Assembly: GCA_964035545.1 (NCBI GenBank) | Contig: OZ037772.1 | Location: forward strand, 8,892,150 to 8,956,149 | Source: Bugula neritina | Taxonomy: Eukaryota > Bryozoa > Gymnolaemata > Cheilostomatida > Bugulidae | Reading direction: 5' to 3' | DNA: 64,000 bases | Part shown: positions 1-16,201 of the stretch, one piece after another | Layout: each line of letters starts with the position of its first letter | How positions within the stretch are numbered: the stretch's first letter is position 1 | Made by a program: the position numbers and the translations under genes | Notes under the pieces: generated by a model | Databases searched by the model: none | The model's input: the letters and a program-made list of their open reading frames with translations, nothing else | What the model was told of the DNA's origin: nothing

Positions 1-182
1 TGTTCTCATGAGAATTTGTACCTGAGCCCCAAACTGTTTTTAAAGATAGAAACTGTGTTTAGCCACTTTACATTGTCTGCAACATTCTTTATTAACTTAT
101 TTTCCAAAATTGCCAATTTATATAATTTAATTGTCAAAAAGCTAATAAATTCAGCTATATCCTTGTTATATGTATCAAACAG

Positions 183-3431
<3,249 letters not shown>

Positions 3432-5718
3432 TAGCTTAGAGTCAAACTTATTCTAGAAAATTAGCTTAGGTGCTCTTTAAGCAATTGTATTTAAATACCA
3501 TTCCTTTATGACTTAAGTTTTCTTTCAAAATACTTCAGGTAATTGCCCTATTTTCAAATATATTTTTAAATATGTGCACTTTTTGCTTAAATGTTTTGTT
3601 ATTTGCTAATTAATATTTAAATCATTTCTTTGATTTTAAATGCAGAAAAAGCAATTATTCTGTTTGAGATCTTTTACTAGTGAATAATTTAATTAATCAT
3701 TTTTGTAATTATTAAAAATTTTTTTTTTAGCATTTGGTTTTGTTTATAGGTTTCAGCTAAAGTAACATAGGAGACAGTAACAAAATAAAATATATCTGTT
3801 TCAGATAACAAGTAGTTATTTATTTTATCTCTGGCATATTGGCATACCTCTTATCAGCTAGTAAAACTAGTATTTATATATACTTGTTATGTTTAAATGT
3901 AAGTGCTCTAAAAGAAATATCACAACTATAATAATGAAGAGAAGAAAATAAATCAATTTTAAAAGGCCATGAAGTAGATTGTGATCAGCAAGGGCTTAAC
4001 TTACCTAAACTTTAATCACAGTTAAAAACAATTGTATTTCAATTTTATTTCAATAGTTTTGGTTACTTCTAAGATGATGGTTTTGTAAACATATAAAATT
4101 TATAAATCAATTTAATATGTCTTATGCACAGTAATTTTTCTCTATTGAATGAATTTTGCCAACTATATGTAATAAATCAATCAATCAACTATATATATAT
4201 GTGTGTGTGTGCGCACGTGCGAGTGCGACTGTGAATGTGAATGTAGGTAATTTTACGTCTTCTTTCATTACCATTATTTAGTAAACAAACATGAATATAT
4301 TTATTTAGCCATACTAACATATGGATGACATTTAATATTTTATTTATATACTTGATGAATTATACAGATCTGATATAACCTGATGATCACTTCATTTATA
4401 AAATGTAATATCTACAAAGTCAACACGTGAACTTAACAATTAATACATATTAATATTATTTATTATATAATTGTTGTTACAAAACATAAATTCTAAACTT
4501 ATACGGGCTATGGTACTATTAATGCTGGTATAGCTTATGAACCTTAAAGATTCTTATACAATCAAAGCCAAGAAGTTCTTATCAACACCTCATTTTCTAT
4601 TACATTATTTAATCTGAAGCTGCGGGCTAACCAGCAACTTGCTTAGTTGATCAAAGTCAACTATTTCTGCAAGTTTTTCTGCATTTACGTTTACGCAGTT
4701 TACAAAAACCGGTATTAGTCTGTGGCTAGCAGCTGTTTCAAGATTTGTCCCCTCATTAGCACAGAACAGAGTACCATATGGCCCACACTTTCGAAATAGT
4801 AGAAACTTGTGCTACTAAAGCATATTTAAAAGGTGTATGAACTCAAGTTGAAGTGCTCATGTGACTCTTTGCAAAATGCTATAGCAGCTGTGTGTGTGTA
4901 TATATAATAATCAAAATTATCAACTTTAGGAGGTCACAATAATGAACTATAGCTGCTGTTTTGAAAACTACTATTCATAATGTATTGGAATAATTCAAAA
5001 TTTTCAGGGACTATATTACAAAGTAAATGGTTTGCTAAAAGATGGTATATTATAGTAATGCATGGTGCCGTGCGCTTTCAAGAGTTATGAATAATTACAT
5101 ATTTGCTAAAATTGTCACTCATGATTTGTTGACGTTGCCAATTGCCATTGCCAGTTGAATTCCATGATAATAGCTCTTAATCAAAATGTTTTATCTGGTG
5201 CCAGTCAGTATATGTGGTTTTTTGTGGCAGATAATATATGATTGCGATACAAATAGTAATCTGTTAGTTTACTCCAATTGTCGGCGATTTGGCTATATAT
5301 AAAATTCAGAAAGGTGATCAAATGTAAAAAATGGTAATATTAGACGAGAGAAATGCTATTGCGTTGTATGCAATTTTGATTTGGCATTATTGGAATGTAC
5401 TGTTCTATATTTAATAGGTATTGCATCACTATTCATGTGGCATACACTGCTTTTACGTGACTGTGCACTATTCGAATGAACTCATTTATGGTTGCAGTTT
5501 AGTTCAATGTTACTGTTTCCATTGGGCCAATGAAAAGTCGATTCAAATAATTCAAATCATAGAAATGTAGTGATAGCCTGCCTGTAGATGTATATCATGC
5601 CTATGGCTTGTGACAGTCATGTGGTTATGGTGTGATGCTTTATGACCAATGAGAATTCAGCAATATTAACAAATAAATTTTGTAATTAGTTAACAGTGGT
5701 TAGAAATCTGGCACAATT
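3432..5718. other. Gene A 3' flank and intergenic DNA
   Basis: AT-rich sequence following the gene A stop. I see no conserved coding exon on either strand. It holds candidate AATAAA signals (for example near 3946) and short AT/GT dinucleotide runs near 4190. Confidence 0.5.
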
Positions 5719-6436
5719 AGTCTAGAATAAGTAACCTCCCAAAAAGTGCTCAAAAATTGGCTCATTACACTTTACTAGGTAGCCACTCTAAAAAGTTGTT
5801 TCTAGATCAGAATTTTGTGCTGATTCTGAATCTACAAACTTTAGAATTCTATCTTTACCCAAACTCAAGTTATTGCAAAAAACAAATCGACATCTTGAAT
5901 GAGTGATAAAAAGAAATGTGGATTGTGCAAAATAGTATCCAATTTTAACAAGCTATATCTTGAAGAAAAAATATTTGCTGAAATACCAAAAATAATTGCC
6001 TCTTATAACATAGAATTCTATGCTGATACTGAATTTAAAGACTGCAAGACGCTATCTCAAATTAAAACTAAGTTGTTTATATAATTGTATATGTTTGTTA
6101 TGAATCGCCATATTGCATGCGGCATAAGCATGCAGAATAATTGTATGACCAAGCTATTTATACCAAAAAAAAACAAAGTCATGCTGATGTGTGAAAAAAC
6201 TATATCTATAAAATTATAGCACAAAATAAATGTTGAAATGAATAAATATTGAAATCTTTTGAGCAGAGCCCAAGTGAATCATTTGCTAGTCTAGCTGTCA
6301 GTAGCCGTTAAACATCTGCAAAAATCAACAAGATTCTGTAAAACTATTTAGAGAAACAGAAGCATGAGAGATGATCAAAATCAAATTGGTTGCAGTGAAA
6401 TATATAACAAATGTCTAAAAATAGTGCTTTATTATG

Positions 6437-7087
6437 AAAAATTATTCTCACCATCATTGTCACTGCCGTCAGTCTCATCAGCTTCTTCCCCAATATAGAG
6501 CTTCTTCTCAGACAATCCTTACATTGACAAACATCAGTGTATGCACTGCATTTGAGACTTCTGACATCCACATCTTGATATGTTGCAACTAGTCTTACAG
6601 GAGCAGTTTAAACTTTGCAATATATACATGTTCAGGTGTGGAAGCTTGAATCATCCACTTTATAGTTATGCTGCCATGATTCCATAATGTTCTGGGGGTA
6701 GTGGATCAATATAGGTTGTTGTCACCTTTCTCCAAATGGCTGCCTGATAATCTGCTCTTTTGTTGGAGGTAAACTGTATTGAGTTATTTTAGACGGTAAA
6801 CAAAATACAGTGTATCGGACATCATCTATATTTGAATTTCCTGCTCCATAAAGTTAATTATAGACAAATTGTTCTACTTTAGCCACTGTAATGGCTGACA
6901 GCTTGAAATACTTCCCGATGGTGTTCAAAGCTTCCTGTACATTCAGGATATTTTCTCAGAGGAGAGTAGGCTGTGCGCTATTTTTTTCCATAAAAAGTGC
7001 TATAGTCGAATCACAACCTCTTAAAGCATGAAATTTAGTAAGCGCTGCACACAACTGCGGTCCAGATTTATTTACTGCAATGTTGAT
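6437..7087 (-). pseudogene. Transposable-element ORF relic with Cys-rich CXC-like tail
   Basis: Conceptual translation of the minus strand gives a continuous similarity interrupted by stops and at least one frameshift. In order it shows an HALRGCDST motif (matching the HAxTGCDxTS motif of a widespread transposon-associated protein family), then a segment with GAGNSNIDDVRYTVFC and SLPPTKEQI. The final cysteine-rich stretch (LNCSCKTSCNISRCGCQKSQ) resembles a tesmin/CXC-type tail, and an acidic end follows. The motif recognition is from memory of such proteins, not a search. Several in-frame stops make it clearly non-functional. Confidence 0.55.
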
Positions 7088-8437
7088 ATTAAAATACCTA
7101 ATATGATTATGGTTTCCTCCCAGATAGACACTATTTTTATTTTGTTATCATATATATTAATATTACCTATATAACTGTTGTATTGATTGCTAAATAGCTA
7201 ATATGGTAATAACTATAGTAACTAACATGAATTATCTAGAATAATATTCTATTATTTTTACGAATTTGTGTGGGACAAAAAGTAGTAATACATTAATAAT
7301 AGACACTATCTTTAAGTGATACTTTTAACAAAATATCTTTTCAAACAACAGGCAAGATGTATAAAATATATAAAATTAATAAGTTAATGTGGATCAAAGG
7401 AATTTATTTATGCGCTAAATAACAAGCAATTGATCCAAATTCATTTAATTATACATATATTTCAATAATATTAAAATAAGTTGCACATGAAAATACATTT
7501 TACCAAAATAAATAATAACCGTTGAAGTAGGAAATTTAGCCTAGCCTTTATCTGGCATGACACCAAGATTACCACACCCGTGAAAAAATATAATTGGTAA
7601 GAAAGTAATGTTTTGCAAATAGCGAGACATCAGTGCCTTGAGATTTGATTATTACACTTGGGCTTATGATGTTCATAAGATATTTTGCAAGTAACAGAGT
7701 TTGTGTACCTGCTTCCTCGTGATCTAATTGTAAGCATTTGAGCTTTGTTTTTTTAAAAATTCTACCATGTTCAAAAAATTCTAGCTGAATGCAATATTTT
7801 TTTGGTATGCAACAACTATAATAATAGTATTGTTCTCTAAAATATTTTTACTCCATGTTTCACACAAAAGTGCACCAGTCTCAAACTCAGCTTGTTTTAT
7901 TTGCTAAAAATAAATTATTATTTTTGTAACAAATGGCACACATGAAAAAAGTACATGCCTGTGATCTTTGAATAAGGCAGCTCAAGATCATTTTTTTAAT
8001 AGATGGCCTAAATATAATCATATATATTTTAAATTATAGGGAAGCTTTAGGGTATTTCTTCTGTAACTATAAGTGAGCTAAATTGACGCTAGAGTCATTA
8101 TATCAAGATAGTATAAAAATATGCATTTTAACCGATAGCATTGTTTTAAAAACCAAATTGCTCATTTATATATAGTTCAGCTTAAATTTATTGGCAAATC
8201 TCAATCATACACATTTAAAATATTATTTTCCGGAGACCAGACCAACCTCTCCATGCTTCTCATTATTTTTTTTGTAAAAACAGTTATTATAATAAAAATC
8301 GTGTAGAAAATCATAATCAGACACAGATTTACTTATAATTCAGCTTTTTTATAGCTGATCTATAATAATGTTTGCCTTATAACTAGAAAACCCATTCCTT
8401 TGCTTATTTTCATCCATAGAATCCACTTTTTTTCAGA

Positions 8438-8840
8438 TGTTTTCACAAAAAAATCACTAGAATTAAACTCAGAGAAATGAAAAACACATCTATGATTATC
8501 TGCAAAAGTTGATGCTTGTATATATAATAAACTAGCTTCAATAATTTCAAGATAATACTTAATGAGTTTGAACAAAGTTGTGGGGAGACAACTCCTCTAA
8601 AATTTCAAAGAGCTTTTGTAACTAACTGGGTGAACAAAAAATTTAGAGTTTTTATAACAGAAAGGTGAAAAGAATATCTATAATTATCAGCAAAATTATT
8701 TTTCTTATATAAAATAAATTAGCTTGAATGATTCCAAAACGTTCAGCCTATTAACAAGAGAAGACAACTCCTGATTCATTTTAAAAGTTTGAAGCGCTTT
8801 TGTGGCTAACTGGGTGCACAGAACAGTCTAGAGTTTTCAC
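8438..8840. repeat. Diverged ~195-bp tandem duplication
   Basis: Two adjacent copies (about 8438-8645 and 8646-8838). They share landmarks in order: tctatgattatctgcaaaa / tctataattatcagcaaaa, agacaactcct, gcttttgt, taactgggtg, and a final tagagtttt. It lies within the decayed element, next to its right inverted repeat. Confidence 0.6.
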
Positions 8841-9499
8841 AGATTAATTAGGACCCCTCAAACTTTCCATTTCTGAAAAAATTGCGTGGCCACCTCTCGG
8901 AGTGTAATGAGTGAAAGATAATTGGAGGTTACTTCTAGACTATAGTACTTTACGCAATTTGTGAATAGTTTGAAAGCTAAAAACTTATGGCTTCAAAAAA
9001 TATGTTAATCTCAGGGTGATTCTACTTTATAATTTTTCAAAAAAGTTAAGCTTTTCTTATTTGTTTGTAACTTTATGAACTATCCCAGCAGATGATGCAG
9101 TAATATAAAAATGCTAAGTAAGAATTGTAGTAACGAAATATTCCCATTTTTTGTCTCTCTCTCAATATATAAATGATCAAACTTTCATTTCATTCTGTGA
9201 CATTTAAAGGCAATTCTCTGCATAGATACATCACCATGGGTTACACAAGATTAAGCATTAAAGCTGTGATGACACTAGTAGCTTTACTTTTAGCTAATAG
9301 ACAAGAAGTGTCTGCAACTCAAAGTTGGGTATCGTCTCTTTATCAACCAGGTATTACTGTTATTTAAAACCTTCTTCTGTGGATTAGTCTATTGTATGAT
9401 TGCATTTCTCACAGTTCAACCATTTAAAATTGTTTAGCATTTTGCTGGCTAAATAATAAGTTTGTTTGCCCTCATATTTGATAAAGGTCACTAAAGAGA

Positions 9500-9730
9500 G
9501 AAGGGGTTAGAGCGTTTGCCTATAGTAAGCAGGAGGTCATGGATTCGAACCCGGCAAAGGCCATTGGTGATGTTAAGAAGAGCATCCAGTCATAATTGCT
9601 CTTATGCAGCTCATTTAGATAAGTCCGTATAGCCAGCTCTAACGAAAACCTTTTTTATCAGGGGTTTCTCACAGGAATAGTGACTATAAACTTGCGTGAG
9701 TTTTTGATAGACTTATAGTTAACTACTTAA
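9500..9730 (+). mobile_element. tRNA-derived SINE, family 1
   Basis: Copy in intron 1 of gene B, with the B-box-like ggattcgaacccgg, the shared body (ccattggtgatgttaagaag) and the ending gtgactataaacttgcgtgag. The very 5' end of the head is degraded. Confidence 0.8.
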
Positions 9731-10079
9731 ATGTCAATTGCTGGTTGTTGGTAAAAAATGCAACAAACTCCCGCTGAGTTGCTAGTTACTATATAATTCT
9801 TAATACAACTAAAATGCTTTTTGGTAGTTTTAAATACATGCAGCTATAAATTGCTTGTTGACAAGTGAATAATATAGTTGTTGCTAAAATTATAAAAGTT
9901 TTCAAAAAAATACCTAAATTAAACATGGCTCAGATATGATAAATCACGTACTTGTGGTTGTAAACTAATATAATTATTATGTAATTGCAAAGTCAGATCA
10001 ATTGCTTATTTAAAAGATCCTATATTTATGTTTTTTAATTAACTTTTATGAAAACCTCACACGAATCTATATATATATA

Positions 10080-10277
10080 GTCAATATCCCGTGAGAAACC
10101 CTATGCGGATGGAAAAAGTTTTTGTTGAAGTGGGCTAAAGATTTATTTAAATGAGGCACAGAAGAAATTATGACTGGATGCTTTTCCTAACATCACTAAT
10201 GGCCTTTGTCAGGGTTCCAACCCATGACTTTGTGTTTACTAGCCAAATGCTTTAACCTCTTGACCAATGCTGCTCTC
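10080..10277 (-). mobile_element. tRNA-derived SINE, family 1 (inverted)
   Basis: Reverse-strand copy near the end of gene B intron 1. It reads in order: tail (tatcccgtgagaaacc on +), body (gactggatgcttttcctaac), then tRNA-like head. The copy at 9500-9730 lies in the opposite orientation in the same intron, so the transcript could fold. Confidence 0.75.
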
Positions 10278-12683
10278 TATTAACTATAATCATTAAAAGT
10301 TTATTACTAAATACTAGTATATTCATGTGAAATCATTTGCCTATTTTATAGGTGAATTTAATTCTATTTTATTATTTGAAGGTGTTGAATCTATAGAGAT
10401 TGTAAGATCAGCACTTGATGGAAGGTCACAACTATCTCATGACTGTCACAAAGCTCTCTCTCAGCTTTTAGCTAATCATACAGACCCTGATGTACTTCAG
10501 TGTAAGTTTCACAGAACTTACGCAGAATTGGTCAATGACGTTCTCTCTTTTAATGAAACATATTTCTGCACAGCGTGAATAATCATAATACAGTGCAATC
10601 TTTCACATTCAGCTAAATTCTCTCCTTAAATCTTGTGAAGAAGCAAACGCAGAATTTTTTTTGTTCCTTTTACATTTGGCCCTGATTTCCTGATTTCTTA
10701 AGTTTTGGTAACATACAGCGCTTACCCATGCCTAGACATCATTCAGCTTACATCAAAGCTATATTTTACACAACAGAACTGCACTAAGAAGGCCTGCAAT
10801 AACAATGAGACTAGTATATTCTGCTACATAAGGCAATTCTATTACTGTGAATGACTTGCTCCACCAGAAGTAATAGCACAATTGTGAAATCTCAGCTATC
10901 AGATATTTTCAGTTACCGAACCTATAAATGGTAAATATTGCTTCTATAACAGAGGGGAATATGGTCAAATCATGATATTTGTATATATATTACATAGCCG
11001 CTGTGATATGCAGCAGCTATGTACACTGGGAAAATTGCTCTAAATTATTTCCTTCTCCATATATCATTAAATAGAGTAGAAGGGGTAAATTTTTAATCAT
11101 TATACTGTTCAGTAAATACCGTCTTTTACCACAGACCTCTAGACTATCCAGTCCTGAATTTCGGCTTCTAATATATACAGCCATTATAACTCATAGTGGC
11201 TCTGAGCTCATCTTTTGACATTTGTTAAAAGAGGATAACTCCAAAAAACAATAATGCTAAGTTATTAAATTCTCCCCTAAAATTAGAAAAAGAATATTCT
11301 TTTTTTCTTTTGTCCGGCAATTAAATAGATGGCTGTTCAAGTTTTTTATATAACCTGATGAAAACAAAACCGCTTTTCACTATTATATTATAGTTAATCT
11401 CGAGACTGTTTATTTTGACTGAATGCAACCTGATTTAAAAATGATTTAATAATGCATGATAATTTACTAATAATAATTTAATTAGTTTAATATAATAATT
11501 TGATTTATTGTTTGTTACTTTACCATTCAAAATTTTTAAAAGCTATTTATTTTACATTATTTTCATAAATTTGTTTATTAAAGATTTTGACTCCTGGGGG
11601 AGAGTAGGATCAGGGTTGGCAGCTGGCCGTTCCCGGTACACAGGAAATTATGATGAATGCCTCAATGTGAAGAGTCCATTATTACCACAACTAGAAACCA
11701 AGTACTGTCTTGCCTTAATCAGCATAGTGAGTCCTGCAAACTCATTTTTAAAATAATGAACGAGCATTTTTTTCAACTTTTATTGTTATCACCCCATTAA
11801 TTTTGGTGTCCAGTAAAAATTGCACAGGTAATAATGTCACAAATAAAAGAGTAGGTAAAAATAGCATTTTAAATATTGGGGTTTAAGTTTGGGGGTAAGT
11901 GTGCCATTTTACCTACTTTTCTATTTGTGCTATTATTATATACCTGTGCCATTTTACCTGTTCCATTTTACTTAAAAACCATCAATTTGCTATCAATTAT
12001 TCATTTTTCTATCATGGTTATGATGTGTAGATATTTCAGCCCTTCAATATTAATACTTTGGAACATTGTACTTGTACATATACTTCAGCCAGCATCTACT
12101 CCATTACAACTGGGAGTTTGTTCCCCACAACAATGTACTCCAGAAGATCTGTCACAACTCTACAACACATCTGTACAAGAGACTACAGTCAGTGTAACCT
12201 GTCAAAGTCAAGATTATAAACTACCTGCAGGGAGTATTGCTGCTTTGTAAGTGTTTTAATTTAATTCAATAGATCAAACTCAAATATATTGCTATTTAAA
12301 ATTAGTGCAAATATTATTTATATGTTCTTCCAATTTTATAGATCTTTCCATATCTATATGAGTTGGTCCATATTATAGATAGTAATGGTATACTTATTCA
12401 GTTAAAGGATTATAGTTTCTGTAATTTTAAATTATTTCCAAATACTATATATTTTAAGTCATGAACTTATTTAAAAAAACAGGTAGTTTTAAAATTTTTT
12501 TTTTTAAATTTAATAAGATACCATTTACTCATTTAAACTGTCTTTAAGGATACGCAGCTAATTAGGCATAAAATCAAGATGTTAGTTGAGATAGCAAATT
12601 TTCCCAGAGTGATATTTCAACAGTTTTCCAGTTGAGAAAAAAGTGTTTTACAAACAGTTATATAGCCTCAAGTTTGTATATAT

Positions 12684-12832
<149 letters not shown>

Positions 12833-13428
12833 TATACTATCCTTATATAATATTACAGAGTCGTAGTTGGACTGGTAATACTGATTGCGGTTACTGCAAC
12901 TGTTTGCGAAGGAATCTTCCAGATTCTTGAATCGAGATCAGAAAATCTAGGAAATGGCAGCTCAAATAGTCTTAGCTTAATGAAAACTGGTAAATTACTA
13001 AAACCATTTCTGAACTTGCTCGCTGACTGATACAGTATTTATATAAAAGGTGGAAATTTTTGAATTTTGTTTGGAATTCAAATCAGCTGCATGGTTGTTT
13101 CTTGACTGAGATTTTGTTTTATATTACTAACTCAAGCATTAAGTTGAATCTAGAAGATAAAAATTTGGAGTAAAAAGACACAAGCTTTTAGTACAATTTC
13201 TAAAATTGAACAACAGAGTTAACTTCTAATCAAGCTTTTCCATCTTTAGGTGCTGATATAAAACTAAAAATTATAAAAACAAAACCTAAATATCATTTGA
13301 AACAATGTCTTTTTACAAATGCAAATATATTTAGGTTCTCTAGCTTTGCGTAATGATTAAAAGTTTTTGGTGCATAACTTTGCAAAAAGATAAAATAGCT
13401 ATACCACTCTGCCAATATCAATAAGGAT

Positions 13429-13747
13429 GTAGTGTTGAGTTTACCCAGTGGTTCTCGTGGTGTAATAGTAGCACACTTGCTTGCAAGACAGAGGACTCGG
13501 GTTCGATTCCCAGTAGGGGCAATTATTTTTCAAGTTATTTCGGCTTTTAGTGAAGTGTAGTAGTAGTATGTCGAGGGAGTTGAGAGGCCAGCAGAGCCTG
13601 ATGACTGAAGGAGTAGTAGTTAGGCCAGTAGAGTTCAGAGAACTGGGTGGGATGTAGTAATGAGTTTACTCAGTGGTCCCCGTGGTGTAATGGTTAGCAC
13701 ACTTGCTTGCAAGCCAGAGGTCTCGGGCTCGATTCCCGGTGGAGGCA
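13429..13747 (+). mobile_element. SINE family 2, head-to-tail dimer
   Basis: First unit 13429-13648: flank gtagtgttgagtttaccca, tRNA-like head (gtggtgtaatagtagcacac, B-box-like gggttcgattccc), then a body with ttatttcggcttttagtgaag and gcctgatgactgaaggagtag. A second unit follows from about 13651 with a better head (gtggtgtaatggttagcaca, gggctcgattcccgg) and stops after it. Acceptor and T arms can pair, but the anticodon arm cannot form a proper 7-nt loop, so I read these as SINE heads and not tRNA genes. Both lie in gene B intron 5. Confidence 0.75.
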
Positions 13748-14312
13748 AATATTTTTCAAAGGTTAGATGAATTATTACCAAAATCTAAAAACATTTTTCA
13801 CATGATAATTTATTAAAAATATATGCTTTAAAATATTGTTTAGCATTCACAGTCAAGCCATAAAAGCCACAATCTGTTTCCATTTCAACGACTTATTTCA
13901 TATTGATATGCCAATACAAAATTTTAAGCATCAATTCTAAAAAAACATAACATGGTATGTTCAATCTTTGTATTTATTTTTATTAAAATCTAATGAAAAT
14001 AAGTTGAATCAGACATGTTTTTCATCTAAACTGATAGATACTCATAATGTCTTTAATCATTTTTAGATTTCATCTTGTATGCTATAGTATACTTTTATGT
14101 TTTTAGAGTTTCCATTGAACTATATTTTTTGCTTCTCTCTCTACACCAACACCTTAAAAACCCTGAGCACATCTCAACCATCAGGAGCCATAGGCTGTCT
14201 AAATGGAATTAGAGTGATTACTATGACTTGGGTGATTCTGCTTCACTCATTTCTTCCAAACTTCATGTTGATCTCAGGTATCGATAAGAATTTGAATTCA
14301 AGTTGACATAAA

Positions 14313-14430
14313 CTTGGTTTTACTCTTTTTTTTTGTTCCTGAACACTTTTTTTTAGGTTTCATTTTTTTCTCTCTGTGAAATCTATGTTATTTTGCACTT
14401 TACTTTCAGACTACCCACAGCTAAACTTGT
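14313..14430 (+). repeat. Duplicated 3' splice region (decoy acceptor)
   Basis: A stretch ending ctttactttcagactacccacagct is repeated 194 bp further on, where it forms the true acceptor of gene B exon 7 (AG at 14602-14603). The upstream copy keeps the pyrimidine tract and AG (14408-14409) plus the first 14 exon bases. It then runs into a TAG in the coding frame. Confidence 0.8.
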
Positions 14431-15195
14431 TAAAAATCTCACTATTTTATTAGAAAGCCCAATTTATATTTTTTGCCTTATATTTGTTCTATGTGCACTT
14501 TTCAATTCATCGATTTTACTCTTTTTTTGTTCCTGAGCACTTTTTTTAATTTTTGTTTTTTTTCTGCTTGTGAAATCTATGTTATTTTACACTTTACTTT
14601 CAGACTACCCACAGCTCTTGACTAATCTAATGTCGCAACCTGCTACTAGAGTTATGCTCTCTTTATTTCCTCCAATTGATTCATTTTTTCACCTTGGAGG
14701 ATTTCTTGTGGCGTACAGTCAGCTAAAAAAATTGACAGAGACAAAACCAAAAGTTTCTAGTTTCTTTAAGTCTCTGCCTACCCTGTACTTGCAGCGTTAC
14801 ATCAGGTGAGTGTCTGAATATGTTTTAAGCAATTGGTTTAAAGCAAAATCTGATAAAAAAACATTTTAATAGCGAAATATCATAAAATTGTCGACTCTTA
14901 TTATTTTTCATTACCAGTGAGCTTGTGAATATAGCTAAATATAACCTAAATAAAGCCTTTACACTAAAAGACAATTTCTACATTTAATGATAGGACACAT
15001 GAAACTAAAATTTTATCTAGAATATGCTACCGAATTCCACCAATTGCATACCCTTTTCTCTTGTGACATGTAATTCATGTTTAAGAAACATCCTCAGTAG
15101 TGAACTCTTATCAACTTTTAGTCTCGTAGTAAAACTTGTTTTTAAAAATATACTTTGGCAAAATTTTTCTTAGACTTATTGCAACTGACACAAAA

Positions 15196-15388
15196 TTTGC
15201 ATGAGTGCATTATATAGTTGCTATTCCTGTGAGAACCTCTGAGTGAAAGAGGCTGCAGACTTTTCTTATTGTGGCATAGGATTAATTATGACTCAATGTT
15301 TTTTCTAACATCACCACCAGTGTTTGGACTTGAAGCACTAACTTGTAATTACCAGGCCAGCACTCTAACCTCTAAACCAATAATTGAA
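15196..15388 (-). mobile_element. tRNA-derived SINE, family 1 (inverted, diverged)
   Basis: Reverse copy in gene B intron 7. On the + strand it reads cctgtgagaacctctgagtg, then ttatgactcaatgttttttctaacatcacc, then the degraded head ending ctaacctctaaaccaat. Confidence 0.65.
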
Positions 15389-16117
15389 ACCGATATGACC
15401 TAAATGTTTTGTCCTGACAGATTGACTCCTGCTTACGCCTTCATGATCTTGATTTGGACCAGTCTCATGTGGTATGTTTGGGATGGGCCATATTGGCCAA
15501 TTCCTAACTCAGTCAGGACAATGGCTGACACTTGTGTTGACAAATGGTACCTCAATATTCTCTACGTTAATAACCTTTTTAACCCTTGGCTCTCGGTAAG
15601 TATAGTATTTATATTCAGTGTATTCGGTTATTTCTGTTCAGTTTATCCAGTTTAAGTTGAGAAAAAAAGTTAATTTTTGAATGAAGGTAATTAATATAGC
15701 TGAAGACTATAAAATTAGAAAAAATTTTGATTGTATTCTTTGTAAGTATTTGTACAGCCAACTGCTAACACTCAAGTGAATCAATATATAGTACTAAATA
15801 TATACGTAGTTAGTATTTATTAGTTATAGTAGATTGTAGTTAGCAGTTACAGCTATATATATTTAGGAATTAATAGACGGTAATTGGCAAGTTAAGTTAA
15901 TTTTTAGTAATTGATAATTGTTGGTAATTAGAAAAGAATAAAAGTTTTAATAGAAAGGTGTTTAATTATTTTTGTATTTTGTAGTGCGCAGGGTGGAGTT
16001 GGTACTTGGCGAATGACATGCAGTACTTTCTCCTGGCTCCTTTTATTGTCTACGCATTCTACAAGTGAGTCATAGATGTAGTTGAAAAATTTAGTCGGCG
16101 CTGTTACTTTAGTGTTT

Positions 16118-16201
16118 ACCCATTACCTCTTCTGGTCACTGGCAATGGTTACTGCTCCTGCATGCTAGCCTGAGGTCTTGGGTTTGAACCTCAGTGGGGG
16201 G
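16118..16201 (+). mobile_element. SINE family 2 head, degraded
   Basis: A tRNA-like head only, with ggcaatggttactgctcctg, tgaggtcttgggtttgaacc and tcagtgggg, in gene B intron 9. Confidence 0.4.

Larger units (their letters stand above)
5719..8941. mobile_element. Decayed DNA-transposon-like element with terminal inverted repeats
   Basis: The left end (5719-5786, beginning agtctagaataagtaacctc) and the reverse complement of the right end (8885-8941, agtctagaagtaacctcc) share the ordered blocks agtctagaa, gtaacctcc, ctcattacact and aggtrgccac. Between them lies a broken reverse-strand reading frame (6437-7087) of a type common in animal transposable elements, plus a diverged tandem duplication. 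The shared ends and internal relic together indicate an old inserted element of about 3.2 kb, long inactive. I could not identify a target-site duplication. Confidence 0.6.

Noticed and set aside
10352-10381. Upstream acceptor (10350-10351) for gene B exon 2
   Set aside because: It is in phase but adds ten residues absent from gene C; the acceptor at 10380-10381 gives exactly the 120-nt length of the C exon.
13675-13747. Functional tRNA gene
   Set aside because: A and B boxes and acceptor pairing are visible, but the anticodon arm cannot give a 7-nt loop, and the sequence is part of a repeated SINE.
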